From positions 2,108,001-2,172,000 of the forward strand of contig NZ_CP049362.1 in the NCBI RefSeq assembly GCF_019343455.1: 64,000 nt of DNA, read 5' to 3'. A program made the position numbers and the translations under genes. Under the pieces are notes generated by a model, which saw only the letters and a list, made by a program, of their open reading frames with translations, was not told the origin of the DNA and ran no database searches. Shown piece by piece: positions 46,579 to 56,636 of the stretch (position 1 is the stretch's first letter; each line of letters opens with the position of its first letter). This stretch comes from Alcaligenes ammonioxydans (lineage in GTDB: Bacteria > Pseudomonadota > Gammaproteobacteria > Burkholderiales > Burkholderiaceae_B).

Positions 46579-47637
46579 TCAGGGCTTCAGCTGGGACACG
46601 GACTGATTGACGCAGGCCAGATCCCAGCGAGGTCGGATGGCAAAGCCATGCTGACTATCGTCCAGGCGGGCCAGGCCATGCTTGACCCGCATCGCCGCCG
46701 CAAAAGCAATCATGGCCCCGTTATCGGTACAAAACTCCAAGGGCGGAAAAAATACCTCGCCCTTCAGACGCGCCACGGCCTTTTGCAAATAGCCGCGCAA
46801 ATGACGGTTGGCGCCCACCCCTCCGGCCACCACCAAGCGCTTCAGACCAGTTTGCTTCAAGGCCTTGATCGCCTTGGCCGCCAATACATCCACGATGGCC
46901 GCTTCGGTGCCGGCAGCCAGATCTGCACGTTGCTGTTGCGTTACCCCTCCCTCCTGCGCCTCCAGCTTGCGCAAACGAGTCAGCACGGCAGTTTTCAGGC
47001 CACTAAAGCTGAAATCCAGATCTTTGCTGTGCAACATGGGCCGCGGCAGCTCGTACACCGTGGCATCGCCTTGCTCGGCCAGGCGCGACAAGGCTGGCCC
47101 ACCGGGATAGCCCAAACCCATCAGCTTGGCGCTTTTATCAAAGGCTTCACCAGCCGCGTCGTCCAGCGTTTCGCCCAGCAGCTCATACTGCCCCACCCCG
47201 TCGACGCGCATCAGTTGCGTATGCCCGCCCGACACCAGCAAGGCCACGAACGGAAATTCCGGTCGCGGTTCTGCCAGAAGCGGCGAGAGCAAATGGCCTT
47301 CCAGGTGATGGATGGCAATGGTGGGTTTTTTCAGTGACCAGGCAATCGACTGCGCCACGCTGGCCCCGACCAACAAGGCGCCCGCCAGCCCGGGACCGGC
47401 GGTGTAGGCAATGGCATCGACCTGATCGAGTTGCATCTGACAGGAGGCCAGGACCTGACGAGTCAAGGGCAGGACGCGGCGGATATGATCGCGAGAGGCC
47501 AGCTCAGGCACCACACCACCGTATTCACGATGCATGGCAATCTGGCTGTGCAAGGCATGGGCCAACAGGCCCTGTTCCGTACTGACCAGCGCCACGCCGG
47601 TTTCATCGCAGGAACTTTCAAATCCAAGAATATTCAT
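46579..47637 (-). CDS. tsaD: tRNA N6-threonylcarbamoyladenosine transferase subunit TsaD
   Basis: Transfers the threonylcarbamoyl group to A37 of ANN-decoding tRNAs with TsaB/TsaE. 352 residues. Starts [17 protein letters not shown]; iron-binding His in [10 protein letters not shown] (about 110-118), ATP site VSGGHTQL, and [12 protein letters not shown] near 275. Standard ASKHA fold. Confidence 0.96.
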   Translation of the reverse strand: MNILGFESSCDETGVALVSTEQGLLAHALHSQIAMHREYGGVVPELASRDHIRRVLPLTRQVLASCQMQLDQVDAIAYTAGPGLAGALLVGASVAQSIAWSLKKPTIAIHHLEGHLLSPLLAEPRPEFPFVALLVSGGHTQLMRVDGVGQYELLGETLDDAAGEAFDKSAKLMGLGYPGGPALSRLAEQGDATVYELPRPMLHSKDLDFSFSGLKTAVLTRLRKLEAQEGGVTQQQRADLAAGTEAAIVDVLAAKAIKALKQTGLKRLVVAGGVGANRHLRGYLQKAVARLKGEVFFPPLEFCTDNGAMIAFAAAMRVKHGLARLDDSQHGFAIRPRWDLACVNQSVSQLKP

Positions 47638-47824
47638 GGCACTTATTTTAGCCTGCTGTATTGGGGAAAACAGGAATTTATCCCTTCATTGAAACCAGCC
47701 GATAGTATCGGGGTTGTGCCGATACATCGCATAAAAGGGGGGGACGCAGTGGCACACTCGTGGTTAAAATCCCGCATCGATACACTCACGCTCCGATCGC
47801 CTAATAATCACAAGGAGGCTGCCC

Positions 47825-49117
47825 ATGTTTGAACGTCTCTTCAAACTCGCTGAGCACGGCACCAACGTTCGCACCGAGGTCCTGGCAGGTATTACTACCT
47901 TCCTGACCATGTCCTACATCATTTTTGTGAACCCAGACATCCTGTCGTCCACCGGGATGGATCGCAATGCCATCTTTGTAGCGACCTGCCTGGCCGCCGC
48001 TCTGGGCACCTTCATTATGGCCTTTGTCGCGAACTGGCCCATCGGCATGGCACCGGGCATGGGCCTGAACGCCTTTTTTGCGTTCACTGTGGTCGCAACC
48101 CTGGGCTATAGCTGGCAACAGGCACTGGGCGCCGTGTTTATCTCGGGTGTCATCTTCCTGATCCTGACGGTGACTGGCATCCGGTCATGGCTGATCCGGG
48201 GCATCCCGAAATCCCTGCAAAGCGCGATTGCCGCCGGTATCGGCATGTTCCTGGGCCTGATCGCCCTGATGAACTCGGGCATCGTCGTCGCCCACCCCGC
48301 GACCAAGATTGGTCTGGGTGATCTGACCCAGCCCGCGGCCCTGTACGCGATTCTGGGCTTCTTTATCATTGCTGCCCTGGATGCACTGAAGGTACGCGGT
48401 GCGATCCTGATCGGTATTCTAGCTGTGACCATTCTGTCCATGCTGACTGGTCATAGCGAGTTTGGCGGCGTGGTCTCCGCGCCTCCGTCGCTCATGCCCA
48501 CCTTCATGCAGCTGGACATCATGGGCGCCCTGCACACGGGTTTTGTTCACGTGATTCTGGTGCTGGTTCTGGTTGAGGTATTTGACGCTACCGGCACCAT
48601 GATCGGGGTTGCCAAACGTGCCCGTCTGATCGAAGAAGGCAAACCCAACCGTCTGGGCCGCGCCCTGCTCGCTGACAGTACCGCCATTGTGGCCGGCTCC
48701 ATGCTCGGCACCAGCAGCACCACCGCGTATGTCGAGAGCGCCTCAGGCGTGCAGGCCGGCGGCCGCACGGGCCTGACGGCCTTGACCATTGGCGTACTGT
48801 TCCTGCTGGCGCTGTTCTTCTCGCCGCTGGCCGCGACCGTTCCCGGTTACGCCACCGCCCCCGCCTTGCTGTACGTAGCGTGCTTGATGATGCGCGAAAT
48901 TACCGAAGTGAAATGGGATGACATGACCGAGGCTGTGCCTGCTGCGCTGGCCGCCTTGACCATGCCGTTCACCTACTCCATTGCCAATGGTCTGGCCTTT
49001 GGCTTTATCAGCTATGTGATCCTGAAGCTGAGCACGGGCCGGTGGCGCAGTATTCACCTGGCCACGCTGATTGTTGCCATCTTGTTTGTGATCAAGTACG
49101 CAATCGCTACGGAATGA
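47825..49117 (+). CDS. NCS2 purine permease (AzgA-type; adenine/guanine/hypoxanthine)
   Basis: Proton-coupled nucleobase importer of 430 residues with 12-14 membrane segments. N-terminal FLTMSYIIFVNPDIL, GMGLNAFFAF near 80 and the substrate-site LVEVFDATGTMIG near 248, together with GTSSTTAYVESASGV near 295, mark the AzgA/AdeP branch rather than uracil permeases. An AAGGAGG lies six bases before the ATG. 121 bases separate it from the thioredoxin gene, with a hairpin-T-run in between. Confidence 0.9.
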   Translation: MFERLFKLAEHGTNVRTEVLAGITTFLTMSYIIFVNPDILSSTGMDRNAIFVATCLAAALGTFIMAFVANWPIGMAPGMGLNAFFAFTVVATLGYSWQQALGAVFISGVIFLILTVTGIRSWLIRGIPKSLQSAIAAGIGMFLGLIALMNSGIVVAHPATKIGLGDLTQPAALYAILGFFIIAALDALKVRGAILIGILAVTILSMLTGHSEFGGVVSAPPSLMPTFMQLDIMGALHTGFVHVILVLVLVEVFDATGTMIGVAKRARLIEEGKPNRLGRALLADSTAIVAGSMLGTSSTTAYVESASGVQAGGRTGLTALTIGVLFLLALFFSPLAATVPGYATAPALLYVACLMMREITEVKWDDMTEAVPAALAALTMPFTYSIANGLAFGFISYVILKLSTGRWRSIHLATLIVAILFVIKYAIATE

Positions 49118-49191
49118 AAAACCTTACAGCAAATTCGTCTGGCGCTTTAGGGCTGTCTGGAAAACGAGTACACTGATCGCATGTTTAACGA

Positions 49192-49220
49192 AGCGGCTGA
49201 ACACCATCAGCCGCTTTTTT
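49192..49220 (+). terminator. Terminator hairpin just before the thioredoxin ribosome site
   Basis: AGCGGCTGA-ACACCA-TCAGCCGCT then six T (49215-49220). The thioredoxin GGAGG begins only six bases later, so the hairpin either ends the permease transcript or sits in the thioredoxin leader as an attenuator. Confidence 0.75.
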
Positions 49221-49237
49221 ATTGCGGAGGCTCCCCC

Positions 49238-49618
49238 ATGAGCATCGTCGAACTGAACGAAGAAACATTCCAGGCCGCCGTGGAAGACGGCAAGCCACTG
49301 ATTATCGACTTCTGGGCGCCCTGGTGCGGTCCATGCCGCCAATTTGCCCCCGTCTTTGACGCGGCAGCGGCCAAGCACCCGGATGTCACGTTTGCCAAGG
49401 TCAACACCGAGGAAGAGCAGGAGCTGGCCGCGGGCCTGCGTATCCGCTCCATTCCCACCTTGATGGTGTTTCGCGAGCGCGTTCTGCTGTTCTCGCAGGC
49501 CGGCGCCCTATCGGCGGCCCAGCTGGACGACCTGGTCGAACAAGTCAAGGCGGTGGACATGGAAAAGGTCCACGCTGAAATTGCCGCCCAGCAAAACCAG
49601 GAGCCTGATCAAGCCTGA
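49238..49618 (+). CDS. Thioredoxin-family protein
   Basis: 126 residues, cytosolic disulphide reductase. Active site WAPWCGPCRQF (Cys 28 and 31) and the cis-Pro SIPTLMVF are canonical. The C-terminus extends about 15 residues beyond E. coli TrxA with a Glu/Gln-rich helix. GGAGG lies seven bases before the ATG at 49238. It probably is a secondary thioredoxin rather than the main one, since the extension and the last residues are unusual. Confidence 0.9.
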   Translation: MSIVELNEETFQAAVEDGKPLIIDFWAPWCGPCRQFAPVFDAAAAKHPDVTFAKVNTEEEQELAAGLRIRSIPTLMVFRERVLLFSQAGALSAAQLDDLVEQVKAVDMEKVHAEIAAQQNQEPDQA

Positions 49619-49635
49619 TCGGCTTCCCAACAAGA

Positions 49636-49667
49636 AAAACGCCAGACATGCAGTCTGGCGTTTTTTT
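49636..49667 (+). terminator. Rho-independent terminator of the thioredoxin gene
   Basis: AAAAACGCCAGAC-ATGCA-GTCTGGCGTTTTTTT. Confidence 0.9.
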
Positions 49668-49680
49668 GTCTGCAGCAAGC

Positions 49681-49944
49681 CTACTCGCAGTTCTCCAGCT
49701 CAATGATGGCAAAGCCCCGCCGTTTGATTTCGTTCTCTACCGGCGCCGAAGCGATTTCCGTATGGCAAAAACGGCATTCACGCGAGGTGAAAGTCTCCAC
49801 ATTCACCCCTTTGGCCGCCAGATAACGCTGGCCATAACTTAACACCTTGTCCATATCCTTGGCGTCGTCACTGACCAAAATATCAAAGTGCATGCGACGC
49901 CCATCAGGGCGCACCACATAGGTATCAAACACCGCAATCTTCAT
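49681..49944 (-). CDS. DUF2024-family protein
   Basis: 87-residue protein of unknown function. The start MKIAVFDTYVVRPDGRRMHFDILV is the DUF2024 signature. A CxxC-like pair (ECRFCHTE, Cys near 57 and 60) followed by a His suggests metal or redox chemistry. AAAGGG precedes the ATG. It lies 24 bases downstream of a redoxin-type gene and is probably co-transcribed with it. Confidence 0.8.
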   Translation of the reverse strand: MKIAVFDTYVVRPDGRRMHFDILVSDDAKDMDKVLSYGQRYLAAKGVNVETFTSRECRFCHTEIASAPVENEIKRRGFAIIELENCE

Positions 49945-49968
49945 GACAAACCCTTTTCAGCAAAAAAC

Positions 49969-50511
49969 TCAGTAGGTACACGTCGGCCCGCAAGATGCAG
50001 AACCATTCTTGTCCGCGACCGCTTGTGCCTCCTCCCCTTTCTTATCCTGTACAGGAGTATTTCGGGCAATCAGCTGACCGACAAAGGCCCCCAGACGTAA
50101 ATCATCCAGATGCCCCAGCTCTTTCAACGCCAGCTTGCCGTCTCGATCAAAGATGATCGTTGAGGGCGTCCCCCCCAAACCCCATGCCTTCATGGTACGC
50201 GGCAAGGGGCCGGTGTCTGAGGGCTGGTCAATGGCGATGGGAAAATTCAAACGGTACTCGTGAACAAAAGCCTGCAAAGCGGCAGGCCCCATCACATCGT
50301 GGTGCTCGAACACGCTATGCAAACCGATGACGCGCAGATCATCACGCGAAAACAGAGTATCGAGTTTTCTGGCTTGTGGCAGGCTGTTGATGACGCAACC
50401 AGGGCAAAGCATCTGAAAGGCGGTGACGACCACTACCCGGTCCCGCAAGGACGCCAGGCTTAAAGGTGCCGAGGTGTTAAGCCACTGGCTGGCATGGATT
50501 TCATAAGTCAT
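49969..50511 (-). CDS. Peroxiredoxin/TlpA-like redoxin-domain protein
   Basis: 180-residue thioredoxin-fold protein without a signal peptide. The redox motif MLCPGCVINSLPQ (about residues 37-49) is a CPGC active site; GTPSTIIFDRDG near 117 includes the cis-Pro. The C-terminus carries another Cys pair in ASCGPTCTY, which could be a resolving or metal-binding site. ATG 50511 is chosen (TTG at 50523 is in frame). Function is a reduction of an unknown partner; operon with DUF2024 suggests they act together. Confidence 0.75.
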   Translation of the reverse strand: MTYEIHASQWLNTSAPLSLASLRDRVVVVTAFQMLCPGCVINSLPQARKLDTLFSRDDLRVIGLHSVFEHHDVMGPAALQAFVHEYRLNFPIAIDQPSDTGPLPRTMKAWGLGGTPSTIIFDRDGKLALKELGHLDDLRLGAFVGQLIARNTPVQDKKGEEAQAVADKNGSASCGPTCTY

Positions 50512-50711
50512 GACGTACCCCAATGCAGACTGGACCCAATCGAACCCACTGGCCGGATAAGGACGTAAAAGGAATCACAGAGAGGTAGTATGGCCACAGA
50601 CTGGACGGCACAGAGAGACAATCGTCTGGAAAAGATACCTTTTCGTCCAGAAAACCGCAGCAGACGCTCTAGCGACAACAGACCAGAGCCAGTCTGCCGT
50701 AAAGCGATCAT

Positions 50712-51308
50712 TTATGCCTGTTCGACAGGCTCGCATTCACCTTGGCCGCGCGTCATATTGATAAAGGCTTGCTGAAAGTCTGCTTGATGCCCGAGCGGCA
50801 GATTCAATAGCCAGCGCACGCCTTCTGCATCGAACTGCTCGTCCTGAACCTGAACGCCAAAACTGTCGAAACGGGATTGCACCAGGGCCAGATCGGCAAA
50901 TGAACAGCGGCAGCGCAAGGCGGCCATGGGAATCAGTTCCTGCTTGTCAGCAAGACGCAAACATTGAGCGGCGACGCCGCCATAGGCACGCACCAGGCCA
51001 CCCGTGCCCAGCTTGACGCCCCCAAACCAGCGAATGACCAGCACCGCGACGCGGTCGCAATCCTGGCCTTCTATCGCTTGCAAAATGGGACGCCCGGCTG
51101 TGCCGCCGGGTTCGCCATCATCGTTAAAGCGGTATTCAGACCCGATCTTGTAGGCCCAGCAATTATGCGTGGCATCGGGCACACCCCTGGCCTGAAAGAA
51201 GGCCAAGGCCTGGCTGGCACTGTCGACAGGCGCAGCCAAAGCCAGAAAACGGCTTTTTTTGATGTCCTGTTCGAAGCTGGTGGGCTCACGCAGGGTAAAG
51301 ACAGCCAC
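50712..51308 (-). CDS. yigZ: YigZ/IMPACT-family protein
   Basis: 198 residues. N-terminal UPF0029 domain with the typical DATHNCWAYKIG, DDGEPGGTAG and VIRWFGGVKLGTGGLVRAYG blocks (45-110), then a ferredoxin-like C-terminal domain. Related to eukaryotic IMPACT, with a suspected role in translation stress; biochemistry unknown. It starts eight bases after the ybiT stop. Confidence 0.9.
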   Translation of the reverse strand: MAVFTLREPTSFEQDIKKSRFLALAAPVDSASQALAFFQARGVPDATHNCWAYKIGSEYRFNDDGEPGGTAGRPILQAIEGQDCDRVAVLVIRWFGGVKLGTGGLVRAYGGVAAQCLRLADKQELIPMAALRCRCSFADLALVQSRFDSFGVQVQDEQFDAEGVRWLLNLPLGHQADFQQAFINMTRGQGECEPVEQA

Positions 51309-51316
51309 CCCTACCC

Positions 51317-52915
51317 TCAGTCCTGTTCGCGACTGGCCAGGTAGTCTTCATAGCCGCCGCGGTAATCCACCAGACGGCCTTCGGGCATCACTTCGATAAT
51401 GCGGGTTGCCACACCGGAGACGAACTCACGGTCATGGGACACGAAAATCAGGGTGCCTTCAAACTTTTCCAGGGCCATCTGCAAGGATTCGATCGATTCC
51501 ATGTCCAGGTGGTTAGTCGGTTCGTCCAGCAACATGACATTGTGACGGCCCAACATCAGGCGGGAGAAGGTCATGCGGTTTTTCTCGCCACCGGACAGTA
51601 CTTTCACAGGCTTGATGATGTCGTCGGCTGAAAATAGCATGCGGCCCAGTACGGAGCGCAAAGACTGATCATCGTCGCCGGCCTGACGGAACTGACTGAT
51701 CCAGTCAAATACATTGTCGTCCGTATCGAACTCATCCGAGACGTCCTGCGCCATATAACCGATATCGGCATTTTCGGACCAGACCACCGAACCACTGTCG
51801 GGGGCCAGATCGCCGGCCAACAAGCGCAACAGGGTCGTCTTACCCACGCCGTTCGCACCCACAATCGCGATTTTCTCGCCCGCTTCAATCATGGCAGAAA
51901 AATTCTTGATGACGGGATGGTCATAGGATTTGCTCAAACCCTCGACCGTCACCGCCAGGCGGTGCAAGACTTTTTTCTGCTCAAAACGAATAAACGGGTT
52001 TTGGCGCGATGAGGGCTTGACCTCGATCGTGTCCGCCTTGAGACGACCAATCTGCTTCAGACGCGAGGTAGCCTGGCGGGATTTGGACTTGTTGGCCGCA
52101 AAACGACGCACAAAGTCCTGCAGTTCCCCTATGCGTTCCTTGGCCTTGGAATTGGCTGCCAGCACACGCTCGCGCGACTGCACCGAAGCCAGCATGTAAT
52201 CGTCGTAGTTGCCGGGATAGACACGCAGCTCGCCGTAGTCCAGGTCGGCCATGTGGGTGCAGACCTGGTTCAGGAAGTGACGATCGTGGCTAATGATAAT
52301 CATGGTGCTCTGATAGCCGTTGAGCACATCTTCCAGCCAGCGGATGGTGTTGATATCCAGGTTGTTGGTCGGTTCGTCCAGCAGCAGGATATCGGGATTG
52401 GAGAACAGGGCCTGAGCCAGCAGCACGCGCAGTTTCCAGCCCGGCGCAATTTCGCTCATGGGCAGTTGATGCTGTTCGACCGGAATTTCCAGGCCCATCA
52501 GCAATTCACCGGCCCGGCTCTCGGCGGTATAGCCGTCGTACTCGGCAAAACGGGCCTCCAGCTCGGCGGCCTTCATATAGTCTTCTTCAGTGGCTTCCGG
52601 ATTGTCGTAGATGGCATCACGCTCTTGCATGGTGTTCCACATTTCGGTGTGGCCCATCATGACGACATCCAGCACCCGCTGGTCTTCGTAGGCAAACTGG
52701 TCCTGACGCAACTTACCCAGACGCACGCCGGGGTCCAGCGATACATTACCCCCACTTGGCTCCAGGTCGCCGCCAATGATTTTCATGAAGGTAGACTTGC
52801 CCGATCCATTGGCACCAATCAGGCCGTAGCGGTTGCCTCCGCCCAGTTTGACACTGACGTTTTCAAATAAAGGCTTGGCACCAAACTGGATCGTTAAATT
52901 AGCGGTGGAGATCAC
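51317..52915 (-). CDS. ybiT: ABC-F ribosome-associated ATPase YbiT
   Basis: Soluble tandem ABC protein of 532 residues that binds the ribosomal E site. Walker A in both halves (GANGSGKST near 36, GANGVGKTT near 352), two LLDEPTN boxes, and the linker with the [12 protein letters not shown] segment near 270. Similarity to E. coli YbiT is very high along its length ([24 protein letters not shown]). Start codon is GTG 52915. yigZ follows. Confidence 0.93.
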   Translation of the reverse strand: MISTANLTIQFGAKPLFENVSVKLGGGNRYGLIGANGSGKSTFMKIIGGDLEPSGGNVSLDPGVRLGKLRQDQFAYEDQRVLDVVMMGHTEMWNTMQERDAIYDNPEATEEDYMKAAELEARFAEYDGYTAESRAGELLMGLEIPVEQHQLPMSEIAPGWKLRVLLAQALFSNPDILLLDEPTNNLDINTIRWLEDVLNGYQSTMIIISHDRHFLNQVCTHMADLDYGELRVYPGNYDDYMLASVQSRERVLAANSKAKERIGELQDFVRRFAANKSKSRQATSRLKQIGRLKADTIEVKPSSRQNPFIRFEQKKVLHRLAVTVEGLSKSYDHPVIKNFSAMIEAGEKIAIVGANGVGKTTLLRLLAGDLAPDSGSVVWSENADIGYMAQDVSDEFDTDDNVFDWISQFRQAGDDDQSLRSVLGRMLFSADDIIKPVKVLSGGEKNRMTFSRLMLGRHNVMLLDEPTNHLDMESIESLQMALEKFEGTLIFVSHDREFVSGVATRIIEVMPEGRLVDYRGGYEDYLASREQD

Positions 52916-52978
52916 GTAAACGTACTTTGAAAAAGGTTGAGTTCAACCCACTAGTGTATCAAGCAGGCGCGAAATCCG

Positions 52979-53941
52979 TTAGTGCTCGTGCTCATCCAGG
53001 ACCAGATAAGCCATGCCATCCTCGGTGGCCAGACCCACTTCCTGCCCAATAGGCAGACTAACCTTGACCTCCACATGGCCATAAGGTAGCCCCGTTACGA
53101 CCGGAACCTTGACGGTTTCACGCAACCAGCGCACCACCGACTCCATCTCGAAGCCGTTATCCGAAGCTCCTGTCTTGTAGGCAGTGAAACGACCCAACAC
53201 CACCGCCATTTGACGGTTCAGCACGCCGGCATGCCAAAGCTGTGTCAACATGCGCTCGACCCGGTACGGAGCTTCGCCCACATCTTCGAGAAACAGGATT
53301 CCGCCATCCACCTGCGGGAAATACGGGGTGCCCAGCAAGGAGCAAACCAGGGCCAGATTGCCGCCCCACAGCACACCGTGACCGTCGACCGCATCCGAAT
53401 CCTCGGACTCAAAACTGAACAACTCCAACTCGCCACGCATCAACTCACCAAAGAGCTCGGTGGTCAGTTCATCCGTTTCCTCTCCGCCAAAATCCGCAAT
53501 CGCAGTAGGCCCGGTGTAGCTGATGGCGCCGGTCTGGGCAAGCAGCGCTAAATTGAAGGCCGTGAAATCCGACATGCCCACAAAACGCTTGCCACTATCG
53601 GCCACCGCACGCCAATCGATCTGACCCAATATGCGGCTCAGGCCGTAGCCACCTCGCGTGGCCATCACAATGGGCTGAGGCTGCTGCAAGGAGCGCTGCA
53701 CGGCGGCCAGACGCTGAGCGTCCGTGCCGGCAAAGCGTTCGTGGACGGCCAGGGCATCGGGGTCGATATCCACGGCAAAACCCTGTTGCTTCAGTCGTTG
53801 ACTGGCCAGCTCCAGCCGTTGGGGTTCCATGAGGTGCCCAGAGGGCGAAAACAGGTAGATGCCCGAGCTGTCCGGCTGCCCACACTGGCATTGGCCATGC
53901 TCGTGGTGATGATGGTGAGGGTCGTGCTCGGGGCTGCTCAT
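52979..53941 (-). CDS. ldcA: L,D-carboxypeptidase (muramoyltetrapeptide carboxypeptidase), S66 family
   Basis: Cytosolic recycling enzyme that removes the terminal D-Ala from murein tetrapeptides. 320 residues. Nucleophile Ser in FVGMSDFTAFN near residue 124; the second region carries LFLEDVGEAPYRVERML (catalytic Glu) and LPYGHVEVKVSLPIG (catalytic His). The N-terminus (DPHHHHHEHGQCQCG) and the last residues (DEHEH) are His-rich, unusual for the family. ATG 53941 has AAGG upstream; the frame is open beyond it without a site. Confidence 0.9.
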   Translation of the reverse strand: MSSPEHDPHHHHHEHGQCQCGQPDSSGIYLFSPSGHLMEPQRLELASQRLKQQGFAVDIDPDALAVHERFAGTDAQRLAAVQRSLQQPQPIVMATRGGYGLSRILGQIDWRAVADSGKRFVGMSDFTAFNLALLAQTGAISYTGPTAIADFGGEETDELTTELFGELMRGELELFSFESEDSDAVDGHGVLWGGNLALVCSLLGTPYFPQVDGGILFLEDVGEAPYRVERMLTQLWHAGVLNRQMAVVLGRFTAYKTGASDNGFEMESVVRWLRETVKVPVVTGLPYGHVEVKVSLPIGQEVGLATEDGMAYLVLDEHEH

Positions 53942-53981
53942 GATTAACCTTGATAATAAAGTGTTTGTTATTTTAGCCAGA

Positions 53982-54542
53982 CTACGGTGCGCCATCCACC
54001 AAGGATTGGCCTTGCTGACCCTGCTTTTGCAACTTCTTTAGCTCGCGCCGTTGGCGAAAGAAGTCGCGCAAAGCCTGAGCGGCCTCGTCGGCCATCAGCC
54101 CACCTGTCACCCGGGTGTGATGATTAAGCGTGGGATGCAAATGCAAGGACTCCACGCTGCCGCACACCCCGGTCTTGGGATCAGCCGCCGCCCACACCAC
54201 CCGTGACAGGCGCGCATGCATCAAAGCGCCCAGGCACATCATGCAAGGTTCCAGGGTCACGAACAAGCTCGCTCCGGGCAGGCGGTAATTACCCACTTTA
54301 CGCGTTGCCGCCCGCAGAGCCACGATCTCGGCATGCTGGGTGGGATCATGATCGCAGACAGTGCGATTGGCACCCACGGACAAAAGTCTGCCGTCTGCAT
54401 CCAGCAAGACTGCACCGACCGGCACCTCTCCCAGGCTCGCTGCCTGCCGCGCCTGCTCCAGGGCCAAAGCCATGGCCTGGGCATCACTCAAAACCTCACT
54501 CTGCGTTTGCGGTGGTAAGCTAGTTGGCATCGTCATATCCAT
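53982..54542 (-). CDS. tadA: tRNA adenosine(34) deaminase TadA
   Basis: Makes inosine at the wobble position of tRNA-Arg(ACG). 186 residues. Zinc site: HAEIVAL (His and catalytic Glu near 70) and PCMMCLGA near 100. The long basic C-terminus ([13 protein letters not shown]) is typical of betaproteobacteria. The start is ambiguous: ATG at 54542, 54536 or 54530, and TTG 54554. Confidence 0.93.
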   Translation of the reverse strand: MDMTMPTSLPPQTQSEVLSDAQAMALALEQARQAASLGEVPVGAVLLDADGRLLSVGANRTVCDHDPTQHAEIVALRAATRKVGNYRLPGASLFVTLEPCMMCLGALMHARLSRVVWAAADPKTGVCGSVESLHLHPTLNHHTRVTGGLMADEAAQALRDFFRQRRELKKLQKQGQQGQSLVDGAP

Positions 54543-54591
54543 TGCGTTATTCAAACCCTCTCAGCCCAGCAAAAGGGGCATTTTACTGTCT

Positions 54592-55536
54592 ATGCGCAAC
54601 ACTCCCGATTCTCACGCTATTTTGCGTGTCCGAGGCCTGAGCAAACAATACGCGAACGGGCATCAAGCCCTGCACTCATTGGATCTGGATATCTGGCGAG
54701 GTGAGATTTTTGCCTTGCTCGGCGCCAACGGTGCGGGCAAAACCACCCTCATCAGCATTATCTGCGGATTGGTCAATCGCAGCAGCGGCACCGTGCAGGT
54801 CGATGGCGCCGACAATGTGAGCGACTACAAACGCGCCCGCCAGAAAATTGGCCTGGTGCCACAAGAGCTTAGCGCGGACTCGTTCGAGACGGTCTGGAAT
54901 ACGGTCAACTTTAGCCGAGGCCTGTTTGGCAAAGCGCCCGATCCGGCTCTGATTGAGCAGATTCTGAAAGACTTGTCCTTGTGGGACAAAAAAGACAGTC
55001 CCCTGATTACCTTGTCGGGCGGCATGAAACGGCGCGTCCTGATCGCCAAGGCGCTCTCGCACGAACCTGAAATCCTCTTTCTGGATGAACCCACCGCTGG
55101 CGTGGATGTGGCTTTGCGCCAAGGCATGTGGGCCCTGGTCAAACGACTGCGCAGCCAGGGCGTCACCATTATTTTGACTACGCATTACATTGAAGAAGCA
55201 CAGGAGATGGCCGACCGTATCGGTTTTATCAATAAAGGCTCGCTGCAATTGGTGGAAACCAAAGACAAGTTGATGCGTCGCCTGGGCGGCAAAACACTGC
55301 TCCTGAATCTGGCTGAGCAGTTGGTCGCCCTGCCCGCCTCCTTGGCCGGCCTGGGTCTGCAAGCGGCCGCTGATGGCATGAGTTTGTTATACCCCTTGGC
55401 CAATCGCGAGCAGGACCATGATTTGAGCGCCCTGTTGGCGGCAGTGGGACAGGCCGGCTTGCGAATTACCGACATCCACACCCGGGAGCGCAGTCTGGAA
55501 GATATTTACGTTGAGTTTGTAGGGGCACAGTCATGA
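54592..55536 (+). CDS. yadG: ABC-2-type exporter ATPase (YadG-like)
   Basis: 314-residue ATPase with Walker [10 protein letters not shown] near 45, signature LSGGMKRRV near 142, Walker B plus [11 protein letters not shown] near 165 and switch His in LTTHYIEEA. The Q-loop ([14 protein letters not shown]) and the C-terminal domain match E. coli YadG. It overlaps the permease start by four bases (ATGA). Cargo unknown; a role in exporting the product of the adjacent operon at 56637 is possible but an EamA exporter is already there. Confidence 0.88.
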   Translation: MRNTPDSHAILRVRGLSKQYANGHQALHSLDLDIWRGEIFALLGANGAGKTTLISIICGLVNRSSGTVQVDGADNVSDYKRARQKIGLVPQELSADSFETVWNTVNFSRGLFGKAPDPALIEQILKDLSLWDKKDSPLITLSGGMKRRVLIAKALSHEPEILFLDEPTAGVDVALRQGMWALVKRLRSQGVTIILTTHYIEEAQEMADRIGFINKGSLQLVETKDKLMRRLGGKTLLLNLAEQLVALPASLAGLGLQAAADGMSLLYPLANREQDHDLSALLAAVGQAGLRITDIHTRERSLEDIYVEFVGAQS

Positions 55537-56294
55537 ACTGGTACGCCATCCTGGCCATTTATCGCTACGAAATGTCACGCACCCGTCGCACCCTGCTGCA
55601 AAGCATTGTGGCACCCGTGATCTCGACTGCCTTGTATTTTGTGGTGTTTGGTGCGGCCATTGGCCATCGCATCAATGAGATTGGCGGCATCTCTTATGGC
55701 GCATTTATCGTGCCCGGGCTCACCATGCTGTCCGTGCTGACCCACAGCGTCTCGAACGCAGCCTTCGGCATTTACTTTCCGCGCTTTACCCGCAATATTT
55801 ACGAGATCCTGTCGGCCCCCATCTCCCATTTTGAGATTACCCTGGCCTTTGTCGGCGCTGCGGCCACCAAATCGCTGTTTCTGGCCGCCATCATCCTGAT
55901 CACCGCGCGGCTCTTCGTCCCTTATGAGATTGCCCATCCGGTCTGGATGCTGGCCTTTCTGGTGCTCACCGCCCTGACCTTCAGCCTGCTGGGCTTTATT
56001 ATCGGCATATGGGCCGACAACTTTGAAAAGCTGCAATTTGTGCCCATGCTGATCCTGACTCCCCTTACCTTTTTGGGCGGCACCTTCTACGCCATCGACA
56101 TGCTGCCCCCGTTTTGGCAAAAGCTGACCTTGCTCAACCCGGTCCTGTACCTGATCAGCGGTTTTCGCTGGAGTTTTTTTGGTCTGGCCGACGTCAATGT
56201 CTGGCTCAGCCTGGGCATGACACTGCTGTTTTTAAGCCTTTTTCTAGGCGTAGCGGCCTGGATATTCAAGACCGGCTACCGACTCCGCCCCTGA
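55533..56294 (+). CDS. yadH: ABC-2-type exporter permease (YadH-like)
   Basis: 253-residue inner-membrane protein with six hydrophobic segments. ABC2 signature around [14 protein letters not shown] (residue 90) and [22 protein letters not shown] (170-190). Forms a translationally coupled pair with the ATPase gene. Confidence 0.88.
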   Translation: MNWYAILAIYRYEMSRTRRTLLQSIVAPVISTALYFVVFGAAIGHRINEIGGISYGAFIVPGLTMLSVLTHSVSNAAFGIYFPRFTRNIYEILSAPISHFEITLAFVGAAATKSLFLAAIILITARLFVPYEIAHPVWMLAFLVLTALTFSLLGFIIGIWADNFEKLQFVPMLILTPLTFLGGTFYAIDMLPPFWQKLTLLNPVLYLISGFRWSFFGLADVNVWLSLGMTLLFLSLFLGVAAWIFKTGYRLRP

Positions 56295-56331
56295 CAGACC
56301 GGCCTTAACGCTACTAGGGGAAAAATCCGGT

Positions 56332-56351
56332 GCCTGCCTGTCCTGGCAGGC
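56332..56351 (+). terminator. Weak terminator hairpin after yadH
   Basis: GCCTGCC-TGTCCT-GGCAGGC with no good T-run. It starts the AT-rich 342-base region that leads to the dcs-like operon. Confidence 0.4.
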
Positions 56352-56553
56352 CCGATAAAACCCACTTTTCGGGCGCTGGCAATACAAAAAAAATATATAG
56401 AAACTCAAAAATCGGCTAAGCAAGTATTAAGAAAGTCGAATCCTTAGAAAATACCGTAAATTATTAGCCCATTAACAATAATTAACGCACTTGATAACGC
56501 TAAAATTTTTTCCATCAGTCTAGAAAAATCAAGTGTTTATATGGCCTGTTTTT

Positions 56554-56598
56554 TTGACACAGGACAATATTGACAGTAATAACAAGCCTAAATACTAT
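56554..56598 (+). promoter_or_regulatory. Two overlapping sigma-70 promoters of the dcs-like operon
   Basis: P1: TTGACA (56554-56559), 17-base spacer, TAATAA (56577-56582). P2: TTGACA (56570-56575), 17-base spacer, TACTAT (56593-56598). Both -35 boxes are perfect and repeat at 16-base spacing. The start codon follows at 56637. The 56352-56553 region is AT-rich with no gene. Confidence 0.65.
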
Positions 56599-56636
56599 CG
56601 AAAAGTCATTTCAACGATTTTTCGGAATAGATCCTC

